Translations under genes and position numbers: made by a program | Assembly (NCBI RefSeq): GCF_900110185.1 | Contig: NZ_FOCT01000003.1 | Location: 124,001-188,000 of the forward strand | Length of the DNA: 64,000 nucleotides | Reading direction: 5' to 3' | DNA from: Nitrosospira multiformis | Lineage (GTDB): Bacteria; Pseudomonadota; Gammaproteobacteria; Burkholderiales; Nitrosomonadaceae | The notes under the pieces: model-generated | Seen by the model: only the letters and a program-made list of their open reading frames with translations | The model's database searches: none | What the model was told of the DNA's origin: nothing | Shown here: positions 36,824-44,861 of the stretch, piece after piece | How the letters are laid out: each line of letters opens with the position of its first letter | How positions within the stretch are numbered: the first letter of the stretch is position 1

Positions 36824-37909
36824 ATGGCTCAGGGAATAGAACAATCCGAACTTAGTTATTCTGAAGAATATGAATATCGTGAGCAGCCCCCGCCTGATAT
36901 TGTTGTTTTCAATGAGCTACGATCTTGCGCCGACCTCTATCGCTTATATGAAAAAAAGCAGTTAGATGTTGACCCGTACTTTCAGCGAGGTGTTGTTTGG
37001 GACGGACCAGATCAAACTCGCTTTATTGACTCGTTGATAAAGCAATTGCCAATTCCCAGCATGTGTTTCGGCTTTGACTACAAGAAAAGCAAGTGGATGG
37101 TAATTGATGGACTCCAGCGCATGTCATCTATCATTCGCTTTTTTGATAAAACTAAAAATTGGAAGTTTTCAAAGCTTAAAGACATTGACCCCAGGCTTGC
37201 CGGTGCTGACGTACGGCTTTTTCGTGATGACACCTCGGAGTTACATGTTTATTACGAGCGTGTCGAAAATCTTACCCTGCCGATTACCGTATTGAGATGC
37301 GATTTTAGCGAATTACGTCATTTGGATTACCTGTTTAAAATATTTCACAGGTTAAATGCTGGAGGGATGAGGTTAAACAATCAGGAAATACGAAATTGTA
37401 TCTACTCGGGTCCATTCAATATATTGCTAATCGAACTCGACCGGTCAGCAGAGTGGCAAACGTTTTTGTCGATTGTGCACGGTAAGAAAGAAAGATTCCG
37501 TTCTGTTGAGCTTGTGTTGCGCTTCTTTGCATTTTATGAAGATCGGGAATCATATAAAGGGAATCTTCCGCGATTCTTGAACGATTTTATGGCTACTAGA
37601 CGGTGGACTAGCGACACGTTACTTTTAGAAATGCGTTTAAAATTTAAAAAAACTTTAGATGTGATTGTTAATAAGCTAATTGTTCTCATTGATGGGAAGA
37701 AGTTCGGTTTTTCCCAGGCGGAGGCGCTGCTGGTTGCAATTGCTAGCAATATCAGCTCGGTCAGTAACTTCACTAGCGAGGAGCTTCAACAGCGCTATCA
37801 AAAGTTTTTGAACATTCCTTTACTTTCCACTACTGCATTAAGCGCCGATATTTCACGTACGGATAGCGTAAAGCAACGCATTAAGCAAGCAATCGAAAGC
37901 TTCTCCTAG
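36824..37909 (+). CDS. DUF262 (ParB/GmrS-N-like) domain protein
   Basis: 361 residues. The N-terminal half matches DUF262: LYRLYEKKQLDVDPYFQRGVVWDGPDQTRFIDSLIKQLPIP, then the nucleotide-site motif VIDGLQRMSSI (DGQQR-like) and KIFHRLNAGGMRLNNQEIRNCIY. DUF262 occurs in the type IV enzyme GmrSD and other phage-defence proteins, where it hydrolyses NTP and controls a nuclease. Here the C-terminal half lacks the GmrD-type HNH nuclease; it is helical and unrecognised. The next gene begins 6 bp after the stop and encodes a HEPN-like protein. The base composition is AT-richer than mod-res, suggesting separate acquisition. I infer a defence or regulatory function. Confidence 0.87.
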   Translation: MAQGIEQSELSYSEEYEYREQPPPDIVVFNELRSCADLYRLYEKKQLDVDPYFQRGVVWDGPDQTRFIDSLIKQLPIPSMCFGFDYKKSKWMVIDGLQRMSSIIRFFDKTKNWKFSKLKDIDPRLAGADVRLFRDDTSELHVYYERVENLTLPITVLRCDFSELRHLDYLFKIFHRLNAGGMRLNNQEIRNCIYSGPFNILLIELDRSAEWQTFLSIVHGKKERFRSVELVLRFFAFYEDRESYKGNLPRFLNDFMATRRWTSDTLLLEMRLKFKKTLDVIVNKLIVLIDGKKFGFSQAEALLVAIASNISSVSNFTSEELQQRYQKFLNIPLLSTTALSADISRTDSVKQRIKQAIESFS

Positions 37910-37915
37910 AGACTG

Positions 37916-38428
37916 ATGTTCAGCAATTCCGACCTGTTAGTTTCGCTCGCGGAGCTTGACCGTAAGTACGAAGAAAAAAGAGACCCTCGATACGCGAAAT
38001 ACGCTCTGCTGGAGCTGTGTGGATGGATTGAGGAGGCACAAGATCACGTTATGCGAGCGTGTGCTAGCAAACTAACACTTGATTCTTTTAAAAAATATGT
38101 CGAAGAGGAAATCAAAAGAAATAGTGGCTTTGACATAAACAGAAATTTTTATCCGTTGCTTTCACTCATTATTGGGATGCGGCATTTCGAGCAAATTCTG
38201 GTTAAACTTAGAAGTTCGGGAATGTACTTTCTTCCGTTTGAATCAGCCGTCAAGTCATTGAAACCTCACCGTCATACCCACGCACATACCCATTATGTTG
38301 AGAACAACAGCGAGAAAATGCTGTACATCAGTACAGCATCTCCAAGTGTTATAACACAGCAAGCAAGACAAATATTTTTCGGCCTTGAAGAGCTTGAAGC
38401 GGAGTTAAAGATTGTTGACTTTCTATAA
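37916..38428 (+). CDS. HEPN-like protein paired with the DUF262 gene
   Basis: 170 residues, mostly helical, no signal peptide. Helices such as YALLELCGWIEEAQDHVMRACA and FYPLLSLIIGMRHFEQILVKLRS precede a His-rich segment PHRHTHAHTHYV (Arg119, His124). This resembles the RNxxAHT-type active site of HEPN ribonucleases of the RiboL-PSP kind. The spacing of 6 bp after the DUF262 stop indicates co-translation. If the assignment holds, the pair would be a nucleotide-sensing switch plus an RNase effector. I am moderately sure of the HEPN call; it could be only an all-helical partner. Confidence 0.68.
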   Translation: MFSNSDLLVSLAELDRKYEEKRDPRYAKYALLELCGWIEEAQDHVMRACASKLTLDSFKKYVEEEIKRNSGFDINRNFYPLLSLIIGMRHFEQILVKLRSSGMYFLPFESAVKSLKPHRHTHAHTHYVENNSEKMLYISTASPSVITQQARQIFFGLEELEAELKIVDFL

Positions 38429-38503
38429 ATAACGGGCGGTGGGTAAGGGGCGCGAAGAATAACCCGCATTTATTACGAATTGCTTCGGTAATGCCGAGAG
38501 CGT

Positions 38504-38525
38504 GACGGTAACTCTGACGGTAACA
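38504..38525 (+). repeat. Two GACGGTAAC boxes matching the integrase-upstream boxes
   Basis: GACGGTAACT at 38504-38513 and GACGGTAACA at 38516-38525. The 12-bp pitch equals that between two of the boxes at 27996 and 28008. The boxes thus occur at both ends of a 10.6-kb stretch. Confidence 0.75.
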
Positions 38526-38632
38526 ATGCTTTCTCGAACTGGAATAATCGTGTATTCATAGGCGTTATGAAGATTATTCAATTGACGCCGCCTTAAGCCG
38601 CTGATTCTAAGCGGCTTAATCGTTTCTACACA

Positions 38633-38678
38633 TTCGATCTGGCTTGGAACTCCAACCAAGCACTCCAAACAGATCGAA
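38633..38678. repeat. Long interrupted palindrome with nested stem
   Basis: Outer arms TTCGATCTG (38633-38641) and CAGATCGAA (38670-38678) are perfect complements; inner arms GCTTGG (38642-38647) and CCAAGC (38656-38661) also pair. ACTCCAA occurs twice inside. It could be a recombination or protein-binding site. Confidence 0.7.
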
Positions 38679-38862
38679 ATGCCATGGAACAAAAGACGAT
38701 TTTTTCGCATTTTACCTGACTACCCAAACGGCAAAGATCAAGGCTGGCTAAGGCGCGTTGAGGCGTCTAGCCTAAAGGAAAGGATTAAAATGTACCAGCT
38801 CCATCAACCTGGAGCATCGGAAACGCTGAATATCAATCCCGGTTCATGTAAAGGAGTAAGCC

Positions 38863-39372
38863 GTGGAAATCGATGAACAACATAATGCCGCTCTGGCTAA
38901 AGTGGCGGAAATGGTTGGCGATGCCAAATTTGCGATGTTGACGACCAAGGAAAAAGACGGGACCTTGCGTAGCCGTCCCATGGCTACGATGCAACTGGAC
39001 AGCGAAGGCAACCTCTGGTTTTTTACTTCCCTGTCATCCCCAAAAATCGAGGAAGCGCAACCGGACCAGCAAGTCAATCTCTCTTACGCTCGTACCGATA
39101 AGTACGACTATCTTTCCATATCCGGGCCAGCGGAGCTGGTGCACGACAAGGAGAAGATGCAGACTTTATGGTCTCCGTGGCTCAAGCCCTGGTTCCCAAA
39201 GGGCTTGGATGATCCGGATCTCGCTTTGCTCAAAGTCAGCATCATAGCAGTCGAATATTGGGATGCGCCTGACAATGCTACTGCGCGGGCATACGGACTT
39301 GTGAAAGCGCTGGTGACAGGTGATACCGATGCATTGGGGGAACATCGCAAACTGGATGTAAACGAGGAATAA
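38863..39372 (+). CDS. Pyridoxamine 5'-phosphate oxidase-like protein (general stress protein 26 family)
   Basis: 169 residues from GTG 38863 after a strong AAAGGAG. Split-barrel flavin-binding pattern: DAKFAMLTTKEKDGTLRSRPMATMQLDSEGNLWFFTSLSSPKIEEAQ, YLSISGPAELVHD, and the C-terminal VEYWDAPD. Members bind FMN, FAD or F420 and are often stress-induced; true PNPOx activity is unlikely in this short type. It lies alone between the mobile module and IS debris. Intact. Confidence 0.9.
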   Translation: MEIDEQHNAALAKVAEMVGDAKFAMLTTKEKDGTLRSRPMATMQLDSEGNLWFFTSLSSPKIEEAQPDQQVNLSYARTDKYDYLSISGPAELVHDKEKMQTLWSPWLKPWFPKGLDDPDLALLKVSIIAVEYWDAPDNATARAYGLVKALVTGDTDALGEHRKLDVNEE

Positions 39373-39554
39373 TCGGGGCAGCTGTTGAAAACTCCTGGCC
39401 TCCTGTGAAACTAAACGCTACAGGATTCATTCGCTCCTTTTTCAACTCTTCGGCTGTCCCCATAGCACGCGAAATTCATAGCTGGCACGGCAGCAGAATC
39501 CAAGTACGCCAAGAGCTGGACTGGGGTTTGCCAAATCTGTTTATCATCCCGATA

Positions 39555-39812
39555 TTAGTATATCCGCCTGTCTGTCTCGAGACTCGCACTGCTTGCGGGG
39601 GGAATATAGCGGTATAGCGTGGTAACACCGTAACGCATTCCCGTATCAACTTCACTGGGCACCCATTCGTTCAAGGCTTGCGGCACACAGCCAATCTTGG
39701 GCGCAATCGATTCAATGGTGGCCCACAACGATGGATACTCGCCGCGGTGCTCCAGCACCATGCGCATAGCGCACTCACGCACCTCGGGGGAAAAGTTGTT
39801 TTGTTTCTTCAT
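39555..39812 (-). pseudogene. Relic of an IS3-family transposase OrfA
   Basis: The minus strand begins [30 protein letters not shown] and continues AAPKIGC-like text through [17 protein letters not shown], the N-terminal helix-turn-helix of IS3-group OrfA. After about residue 50 the match becomes poor and ends in unrelated sequence ([13 protein letters not shown]). OrfB is absent. A dead fragment. Confidence 0.8.
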
Positions 39813-39884
39813 GGCTCCATTTTCTCAGATGTTGGAGCCTCCTCAAAACCCGGGGCGGTTCATGTCACTGTGTTAGCTTTACCT

Positions 39885-40480
39885 ATACTTTGCTTCGGTA
39901 CATGGGCATGGATAAGCGGTGTTCGATTGTGTTTTTCTTGACAACCACCTCCCTTTTCGCGCGGCGCAGCACGTCTGCATCAATGTCGGTGGCTAGAATG
40001 GACAGATTTAGCGCTGGCCATCGGTCCGCAGGGCGAAGCTCCATAGGAGGCTCATACTGTAAGGTTCCTCGCCGCTTGCGCAGCCCGCGCTCCATACGCG
40101 TAAAGTCTTTTCACCCTTTTTAAGGGCCAGTTCGGCCAAGGCGGGGAGGATGGATTGTATTAGGGCATGGAACGTGCCCCGGCCCGGGAAAAACGGGAGA
40201 CGGTTACCCTGAGAGTGGCGCGTAGCGCTGTCCACTCTGCCGGATCCTCTTCCACCCGTCTGCGATAAGCCGGCATATCGGCGAGACCCAGTGCATCAAT
40301 GCGTGCAGCGAGACGCCTGCAGATCTGCCGTCGTACCCTGCGGTAGCCCTCCCAGCGATGGCTGAGCTGAGGCAGCGCCCATTGAGCAGGGCAGTGCAGT
40401 CCCGGTCGCTCATGCCAGACAGTCCACCCCTGCGGCAAGTTCGGCCCAAGGCATTTTGACGAACTCCATGCCCACATTCC
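39885..40480 (-). pseudogene. Broken CheR-type methyltransferase gene
   Basis: Three minus-strand frames together spell a CheR-like protein: ICRRLAARIDALGLADMPAYRRRVEEDP and LRATLRVTVSRF (about 40190-40400), then GTFHALIQSILPALAEL and LRVWSAGCASGEEPYSMSLLW (about 40025-40170), then ALNLSILATDIDADVLRRAKRE (about 39940-40015). At least two frameshifts separate the pieces, and the C-terminal end is missing near the IS relic. CheR proteins methylate chemoreceptors using SAM; this one cannot be functional. Confidence 0.78.
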
Positions 40481-40555
40481 CTGTGATGATAATCAGTTTA
40501 TGTAAAGAGAATGCCGCCGAGTTCATCCCCATTGCCATTTTGCGTTGGGGTTCCC

Positions 40556-41239
40556 TCATCGGCGCAGGATCGCCAACCAACGGGCCATGTTGAGGAGAGT
40601 CATCAGGGAAGCTGCGACATAAGTCCATGCCGCAGCGCCAAGCAAGCGCCGGGCGTGCGGCATATCACCATTGATCAGGTAGCGTTCTCGCTCCAAAAGG
40701 GGCAGGGCCCGGTTGAAACTGGCATTCAACTCCATTGGTAAGGTTACCGCGTGCACGAGCACAGTGCTTCCCAGGGTCAAAATGCCACTGACAAGCAAAA
40801 GCAACCCAGCTGCAGGGGAGCGGAATACCGTCATCATTACTGGAGCCAACATCAGGATACCGGCACCCAGTTTCTCCACACCCGCAGTCCATTGCATCAG
40901 CCTAGTACGCATGGCAAGGGGTGGATAGTTATCGTGATCCTGGATGGCATGGCCAACTTCGTGCGCTGCAACTGTTATAGCTGTCAGTGAACGGCCGTTG
41001 AATTTATCCGGTGTGAGACGGACTGTTTTTTTCAACGGGTCATAATGGTCGCCCGATTCGGTTACCTCCACGCCTACATGTGGCAGCTTCGCGCTGTTCA
41101 GCAGGTTGCGAGCCAATTCCGCTCCGGTAAATGAATAGCGATTCGCGGGTTCGCTATATTTTTCCATTGTATGTTTGACCCAATAGGAAGGCCCGACGAT
41201 CAGGAGAGCGATGAAACAGATCAATATCAGATAGAGCAT
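40556..41239 (-). CDS. Membrane zinc metallopeptidase (YugP family)
   Basis: 227 residues. An N-terminal membrane helix (MLYLILICFIALLIVGPSYWV) precedes the zinc motif AAHEVGHAIQD with His, Glu and His in HEVGH. Two further hydrophobic stretches (LGAGILMLAPVMMTVF, AAGLLLLVSGILTLGSTVLV) and one near the C-terminus follow, and the third ligand is probably the Glu in the LPMELNASFNRA block. This is the pattern of the DUF/Zn_peptidase_2 family. Function in bacteria is poorly known. The gene seems intact among degraded neighbours. Confidence 0.88.
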   Translation of the reverse strand: MLYLILICFIALLIVGPSYWVKHTMEKYSEPANRYSFTGAELARNLLNSAKLPHVGVEVTESGDHYDPLKKTVRLTPDKFNGRSLTAITVAAHEVGHAIQDHDNYPPLAMRTRLMQWTAGVEKLGAGILMLAPVMMTVFRSPAAGLLLLVSGILTLGSTVLVHAVTLPMELNASFNRALPLLERERYLINGDMPHARRLLGAAAWTYVAASLMTLLNMARWLAILRR

Positions 41240-41394
41240 GCGGAAATTTAATAAAAAACTACTTTAATCGACTGTCCAGATGGCGCTTATCTATAACTCA
41301 GCTTCGAAGCGCGCTATATCTGTACGTTTGATCAATAATGTTCAAAATAATTTCTTGAGCCCAACCAGATAAAGCCTAAATAGAAGCGTTTACG

Positions 41395-41550
41395 TCAGAT
41401 ACCGGCCCGCCAAACTTGGGGCTCTAGGTGTAGAAGAGGCATCAGAAAAGCCATGTTGACGGCACAATTCCCGACTGGAATGCCTTCATCTGCCTGCTTC
41501 AGAAATCCAATAATTTGCTCATCCGTAAAACCGTTCTTCACGTCCACTCT
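41395..41550 (-). pseudogene. Relic of a second IS3-family OrfA
   Basis: Minus-strand NGFTDEQIIGFLKQADEGIPV matches the start of a different IS3-family OrfA (usual text FTDEQIIGFLKQAEAG). A frameshift follows, and in other frames the usual HGFSDASFY region is recognisable only faintly. About 150 bp survive within the 540-bp gap upstream of the small protein gene. I see nothing else in that gap. Confidence 0.7.
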
Positions 41551-41689
41551 CCTCGAAAAACGAACTTTACTAGATTCCAAATGGCGCGTTTTAACGGGAG
41601 CACATCAGGGCTTCTAAAAGCGTTAAAGTTTTGCCGAATAAATCATCATTTAATTTAGTGTGGCGAAGCTTTATCCTTATGCCATCGCG

Positions 41690-42175
41690 CCCATTAGGTA
41701 TCTGCATGGACAGGCGATATCACAGGACGTAATAGCCATTTGACAAAGTGTATTTTATCTAGGGGAGAGGGGGGAAATATGGCGGATAACAAGCAAAAAC
41801 ATGCACTTGTTCCAGTACAACCGCGAGAAACCAAACCGCGAGAAACCATGACGCGAGTTTATGAGATAGATGGCGTCAGATACGTGGAGACTCAAGAATT
41901 CGGTTGCCAGCTGGTTAGTCGGGAGAAGAAGAGGCCCCAAGTCACTATTGATAACGGAAGGCAAATCCTGGGGGAGAAGTTTGTTCCTTTGCACTCCGAA
42001 AGGTCGGGGTTATTTGAATACAAAGTCTTCTGGAGCCTCCAATCCGTTAAAGATGATCAGGGACGAAGGATCAGCAAAACACAACTATTTAGAAATTTAT
42101 TCTTAAGTTAAGGAATTCATGAATGTCTTAAAGTTTGGTTGGCAGTTATAAAGCGTGAATTTTTAGGAATTCGGC
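41690..42175 (+). repeat. Segmental repeat, copy 1 (partner at 46257-46745)
   Basis: This stretch and 46257-46745 are direct repeats, with matching 5' flank (GGACGTAA... TTTGAC/GAACAAAG), the small protein gene, and 3' flank (TAAGGAATTCAT... GTCTTAAAGTTTGG). They bracket 4.1 kb of cargo. I did not compute exact identity. Confidence 0.85.
41779..42111 (+). CDS. Small hypothetical protein, paralogue 1
   Basis: 110 residues from ATG 41779, which follows GGGGGGAAAT. Begins MADNKQKHALVPVQPRETKPRE and has a Pro/Lys/Glu-rich leader, then TRVYEIDGVRYVETQEFGCQLVS and REILGEKFVPLHS-like text. It is closely related to the protein at 46348-46692. I do not recognise a domain. No signal peptide or membrane segment. 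The conservation of the protein frame between the two copies (many silent or conservative changes) suggests it is a real gene. Confidence 0.75.
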   Translation: MADNKQKHALVPVQPRETKPRETMTRVYEIDGVRYVETQEFGCQLVSREKKRPQVTIDNGRQILGEKFVPLHSERSGLFEYKVFWSLQSVKDDQGRRISKTQLFRNLFLS

Positions 42176-42192
42176 AGGCGCGGCGACATGGG

Positions 42193-42687
42193 TTAGGCAT
42201 CGGGAGCGTCACCACGGCGAGCCGCTTCGATCACAGCTATGTCGATCTTTCCCATTCCCATCATGGCTTCGAACGCGCGCTTGGCCGCTGCTCGATCAGG
42301 ATCGCTGATCGCAGCCGTCAGGGCACGTGGCGTGATCTGCCATGACACTCCCCACTTGTCCTTGCACCAGCCGCATACGCTTTCCTGGCCGCCGTTTCCG
42401 ACAATCGCGTTCCACAAACGGTCTGTTTCGGCCTGGTCGTCGGTCGCAACCTGGAACGAGAATGCTTCGTTGTGCTTGAACGCTGAGCCCCCGTTCAAGC
42501 CGAGACAAGGGATGCCCATTACCGTGAACTCGACCGTTAAGACATCGCCCTGCTTGCCTGCAGGAAAGTCGCCAGGCGCGCGATGGACTGCCTCCACCGC
42601 GCTGTCCGGGAACGTCTCGGCGTAGAACCTCGCGGCATCCAGCGCGGTGCCGTCATACCAAAGGCAAATCGTGTTCTTGCTGACCAT
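42193..42687 (-). CDS. VOC-superfamily protein (PhnB/YjdN-like)
   Basis: 164 residues from ATG 42687, with AGGAGAACCAAT upstream. Text such as ICLWYDGTALDAARFYAETFPDSAVEAVHRAPGDFP, VLTVEFTVMGIPCLGLNGG and CGWCKDKWGVSWQITPRAL matches the PhnB branch of the vicinal oxygen chelate fold, once labelled 3-demethylubiquinone methyltransferase-like. The family is metal-binding; its substrate is generally unknown. Convergent with the small gene before it. Intact. Confidence 0.9.
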   Translation of the reverse strand: MVSKNTICLWYDGTALDAARFYAETFPDSAVEAVHRAPGDFPAGKQGDVLTVEFTVMGIPCLGLNGGSAFKHNEAFSFQVATDDQAETDRLWNAIVGNGGQESVCGWCKDKWGVSWQITPRALTAAISDPDRAAAKRAFEAMMGMGKIDIAVIEAARRGDAPDA

Positions 42688-42795
42688 ATTGGTTCTCCTG
42701 AGTTGGAACAGGTACGTACATTCAAGCTGCGCAGGCAGGGCGATTGCTTCATCAGCCATGCCCACCGCATGTTCAAGTCATAGCGGCCCAGTACG

Positions 42796-44322
42796 CTAGT
42801 CGCTCTTGTTGGGCGGAAGTGTCAACAGGTATTTCCGCTTCAGGTACGCAACGAAGGGTTTCGACGATAAGTCGTGACCGGTCACACGGCGGATCAGTTC
42901 TTGCGGGAAAAGACTTGAGCCGTACTGATAAATGTTTTCCTTCAGCCATGAATGAAGGGTGCTGAAATTTCCCTGCATCATGCCCTGCGGAATTTCCGGA
43001 TGGACTTCAAGAGCAGCCTCGAAGCACTGTGCGCTAAAGAGATTTCCAATCGTATAGCCTTGGAACATTCCACCAACGCCCCCGTAATACCAATGGACAT
43101 CCTGAAGGCAGCCCTGAACATCGGACGACGGACGTACGCCAAGGTCAGCCTCATACCGGTCATTCCAGGCCGTGGGCAGATCCTTCACTTGGAGTGAGCC
43201 GTCCAGAAGCTGCGATTCGATGTCGAAGCGGATCATGACGTGGAGGTTGTAGGTCACTTCATCAGCCTCGGTTCGAATCAACGACGGTTCCACGCAATTA
43301 ATGCCGCAATAGAATTCTTCCACCGAAACATCCCCAAGAGCCTCTGAAAAGTTGGCCTGCAGGTGGGGATAAAAATATGTCCAGAATTCCCGGGACCGGC
43401 CAACCTGGTTTTCCCACAGCCGGCTTTGGCTCTCGTGAATTCCGGCGGAAGTGCCGTGACCCAGGATAGTTCCATCCAGGCCTGGCGAAAGCCCCAGTTC
43501 GTAAAAGGCATGCCCGCACTCATGAATGGTGCTGAAAATGCCATCACAGAGATTCGTCTCATTGATTCGAGTGGTGATGCGTACATCCCCGGCGCCAAGC
43601 TTTGTCATGAACGGGTGGTGAGTGAGATCCTGCCGCCCCCGATTGAAGTCATAACCGATATTCCTGGCAAGCCAGTTCAAAAACCCCACCTGCTGGGACT
43701 TGGGGCAGGCCCGTGACAAAAAATCGGTTCGTGGCTTGCTTCGAGACGACAACTCCTGGACCAAGGGTACGAGATCATGTCGAAGGTCAGCAAAAAGCGT
43801 CTTGAGAGCTGTCGTGGTCATGCCCGGGTCAGCGTCTTCGATGTGCGGGTCCATCGGATGCATCCACGCGGTTTCTCCCATATTGAAGAAATCCGAGAGG
43901 GCTCGTGAGTATGCGACCGTCTTTTCCAGAAAGGGCGCGACGACGTTGAAGTCATTCAATTTTCGTGCGTGGACCCAAACTTCGTAGGTCTCGGCCATGT
44001 GCTGAAAAAATTCGGCCTTGAAACCGGAAGGGATTTTCGACGCGCGGACAAACTGCCGGCGGGCCAGACGTAGGAACGCGCGATCGTCTGCAGACAGCGT
44101 TGCATCGGGTAATGCCTCTGTTTCTTCCAGAAGCCCGGCCAGATGGGGGTCGATGAGTTTTTCGTGAGCGGCCTTTTCGACCGTGGCTATCATGCGGCCC
44201 CGGGAGGCTGTTCCGTCCTGAGGCATGTAGGTGGACATATCCCAATGGAGCACGGAAACGGCCCGCCGTAGGTCATCGATTTCTGCAAACCGGGCCTTCA
44301 AAGACTGGAGGGCTGGATACAT
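42796..44322 (-). CDS. Carboxypeptidase Taq, peptidase family M32
   Basis: Zinc carboxypeptidase of 508 residues, the usual M32 length. Zinc motif IHECGHAFYELG with His-Glu-x-x-His, and the family-specific LHWDMSTYMPQDGTASRG at the N-terminus, DVRITTRINE, GTSAGIHESQSRLWENQVGRSREFW and GVGGMFQGYTIGNLFSAQ. It removes C-terminal residues from peptides in the cytoplasm. The gene appears intact and its ribosome site (AGAAAGGAC before ATG) is acceptable. As cargo of the island it may be a metabolic passenger. Confidence 0.94.
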   Translation of the reverse strand: MYPALQSLKARFAEIDDLRRAVSVLHWDMSTYMPQDGTASRGRMIATVEKAAHEKLIDPHLAGLLEETEALPDATLSADDRAFLRLARRQFVRASKIPSGFKAEFFQHMAETYEVWVHARKLNDFNVVAPFLEKTVAYSRALSDFFNMGETAWMHPMDPHIEDADPGMTTTALKTLFADLRHDLVPLVQELSSRSKPRTDFLSRACPKSQQVGFLNWLARNIGYDFNRGRQDLTHHPFMTKLGAGDVRITTRINETNLCDGIFSTIHECGHAFYELGLSPGLDGTILGHGTSAGIHESQSRLWENQVGRSREFWTYFYPHLQANFSEALGDVSVEEFYCGINCVEPSLIRTEADEVTYNLHVMIRFDIESQLLDGSLQVKDLPTAWNDRYEADLGVRPSSDVQGCLQDVHWYYGGVGGMFQGYTIGNLFSAQCFEAALEVHPEIPQGMMQGNFSTLHSWLKENIYQYGSSLFPQELIRRVTGHDLSSKPFVAYLKRKYLLTLPPNKSD

Positions 44323-44520
44323 GGCAGCATTGTCCTTTCTAAGTAAGAAGCGCTCAGGAGAAATAAAAGCTTTTTTTCATAGAAATGAAATTACATGGAA
44401 ATGGTTAAAGGCGCAATCGGGTGAAACAGGACAAGCAAAGTAGGGTGTGCGGTACTGACTTATTCTTAAAATGGCAGCAAGGCGAGAGCAGGGTATGCGC
44501 AATACTCTGCCCACCTGTTA

Positions 44521-44817
44521 GCAGCGACCTTCAAGCAGGCTTTTAAGTGGATTCGACAAGACATCCGTTGCAGTATGAGCCGTAAGGGCAATTGCTGGGA
44601 TAATAGAGTAATAGAGCGCTTCTTTCTGAACTTGAAAATGGAATGTGTTTGGCAGCAGGATTATGCCGATCATGCCGAGCTCAACGCGATATTGCCGATA
44701 CATCATCAGCTTCTACAACGGTATTCGGCCGTACTCGAATTGGGCTACCTGTTCCCCACCGCCTATGAACGGATAATGACAGCAACACCCCCTATCTCAC
44801 TGTCTGAAATTACTTGA
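44521..44817 (+). pseudogene. Relic of an IS3-family transposase OrfB (C-terminal part)
   Basis: Plus-strand CSMSRKGNCWDNRVIERFFLNLKMECVWQQDYADHAEL is the C-terminal DDE region of an IS3-group OrfB, and it ends ERIMTATPPISLSEIT before the stop at 44815-44817. The N-terminal two thirds, including the first catalytic Asp residues, are lost. The sequence just after the stop (GACCACTACA) may be the old IS end. Confidence 0.85.
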
Positions 44818-44861
44818 CCACTACATGAATTTAAATATTTCATCCATAAACTGCCTTGTTG

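Larger units (their letters stand above)
38429..38862. other. Gene-free stretch with element-end features
   Basis: 434 bp without a supported gene. It holds two GACGGTAAC boxes (38504-38513 and 38516-38525), a perfect 10-bp-stem hairpin (38593-38602 with 38610-38619, TTAAGCCGCT) and a long interrupted palindrome (38633-38678). Sequence character changes here from the orderly mobile element to scattered cargo, so this may be the right end of the inner element. Confidence 0.55.
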
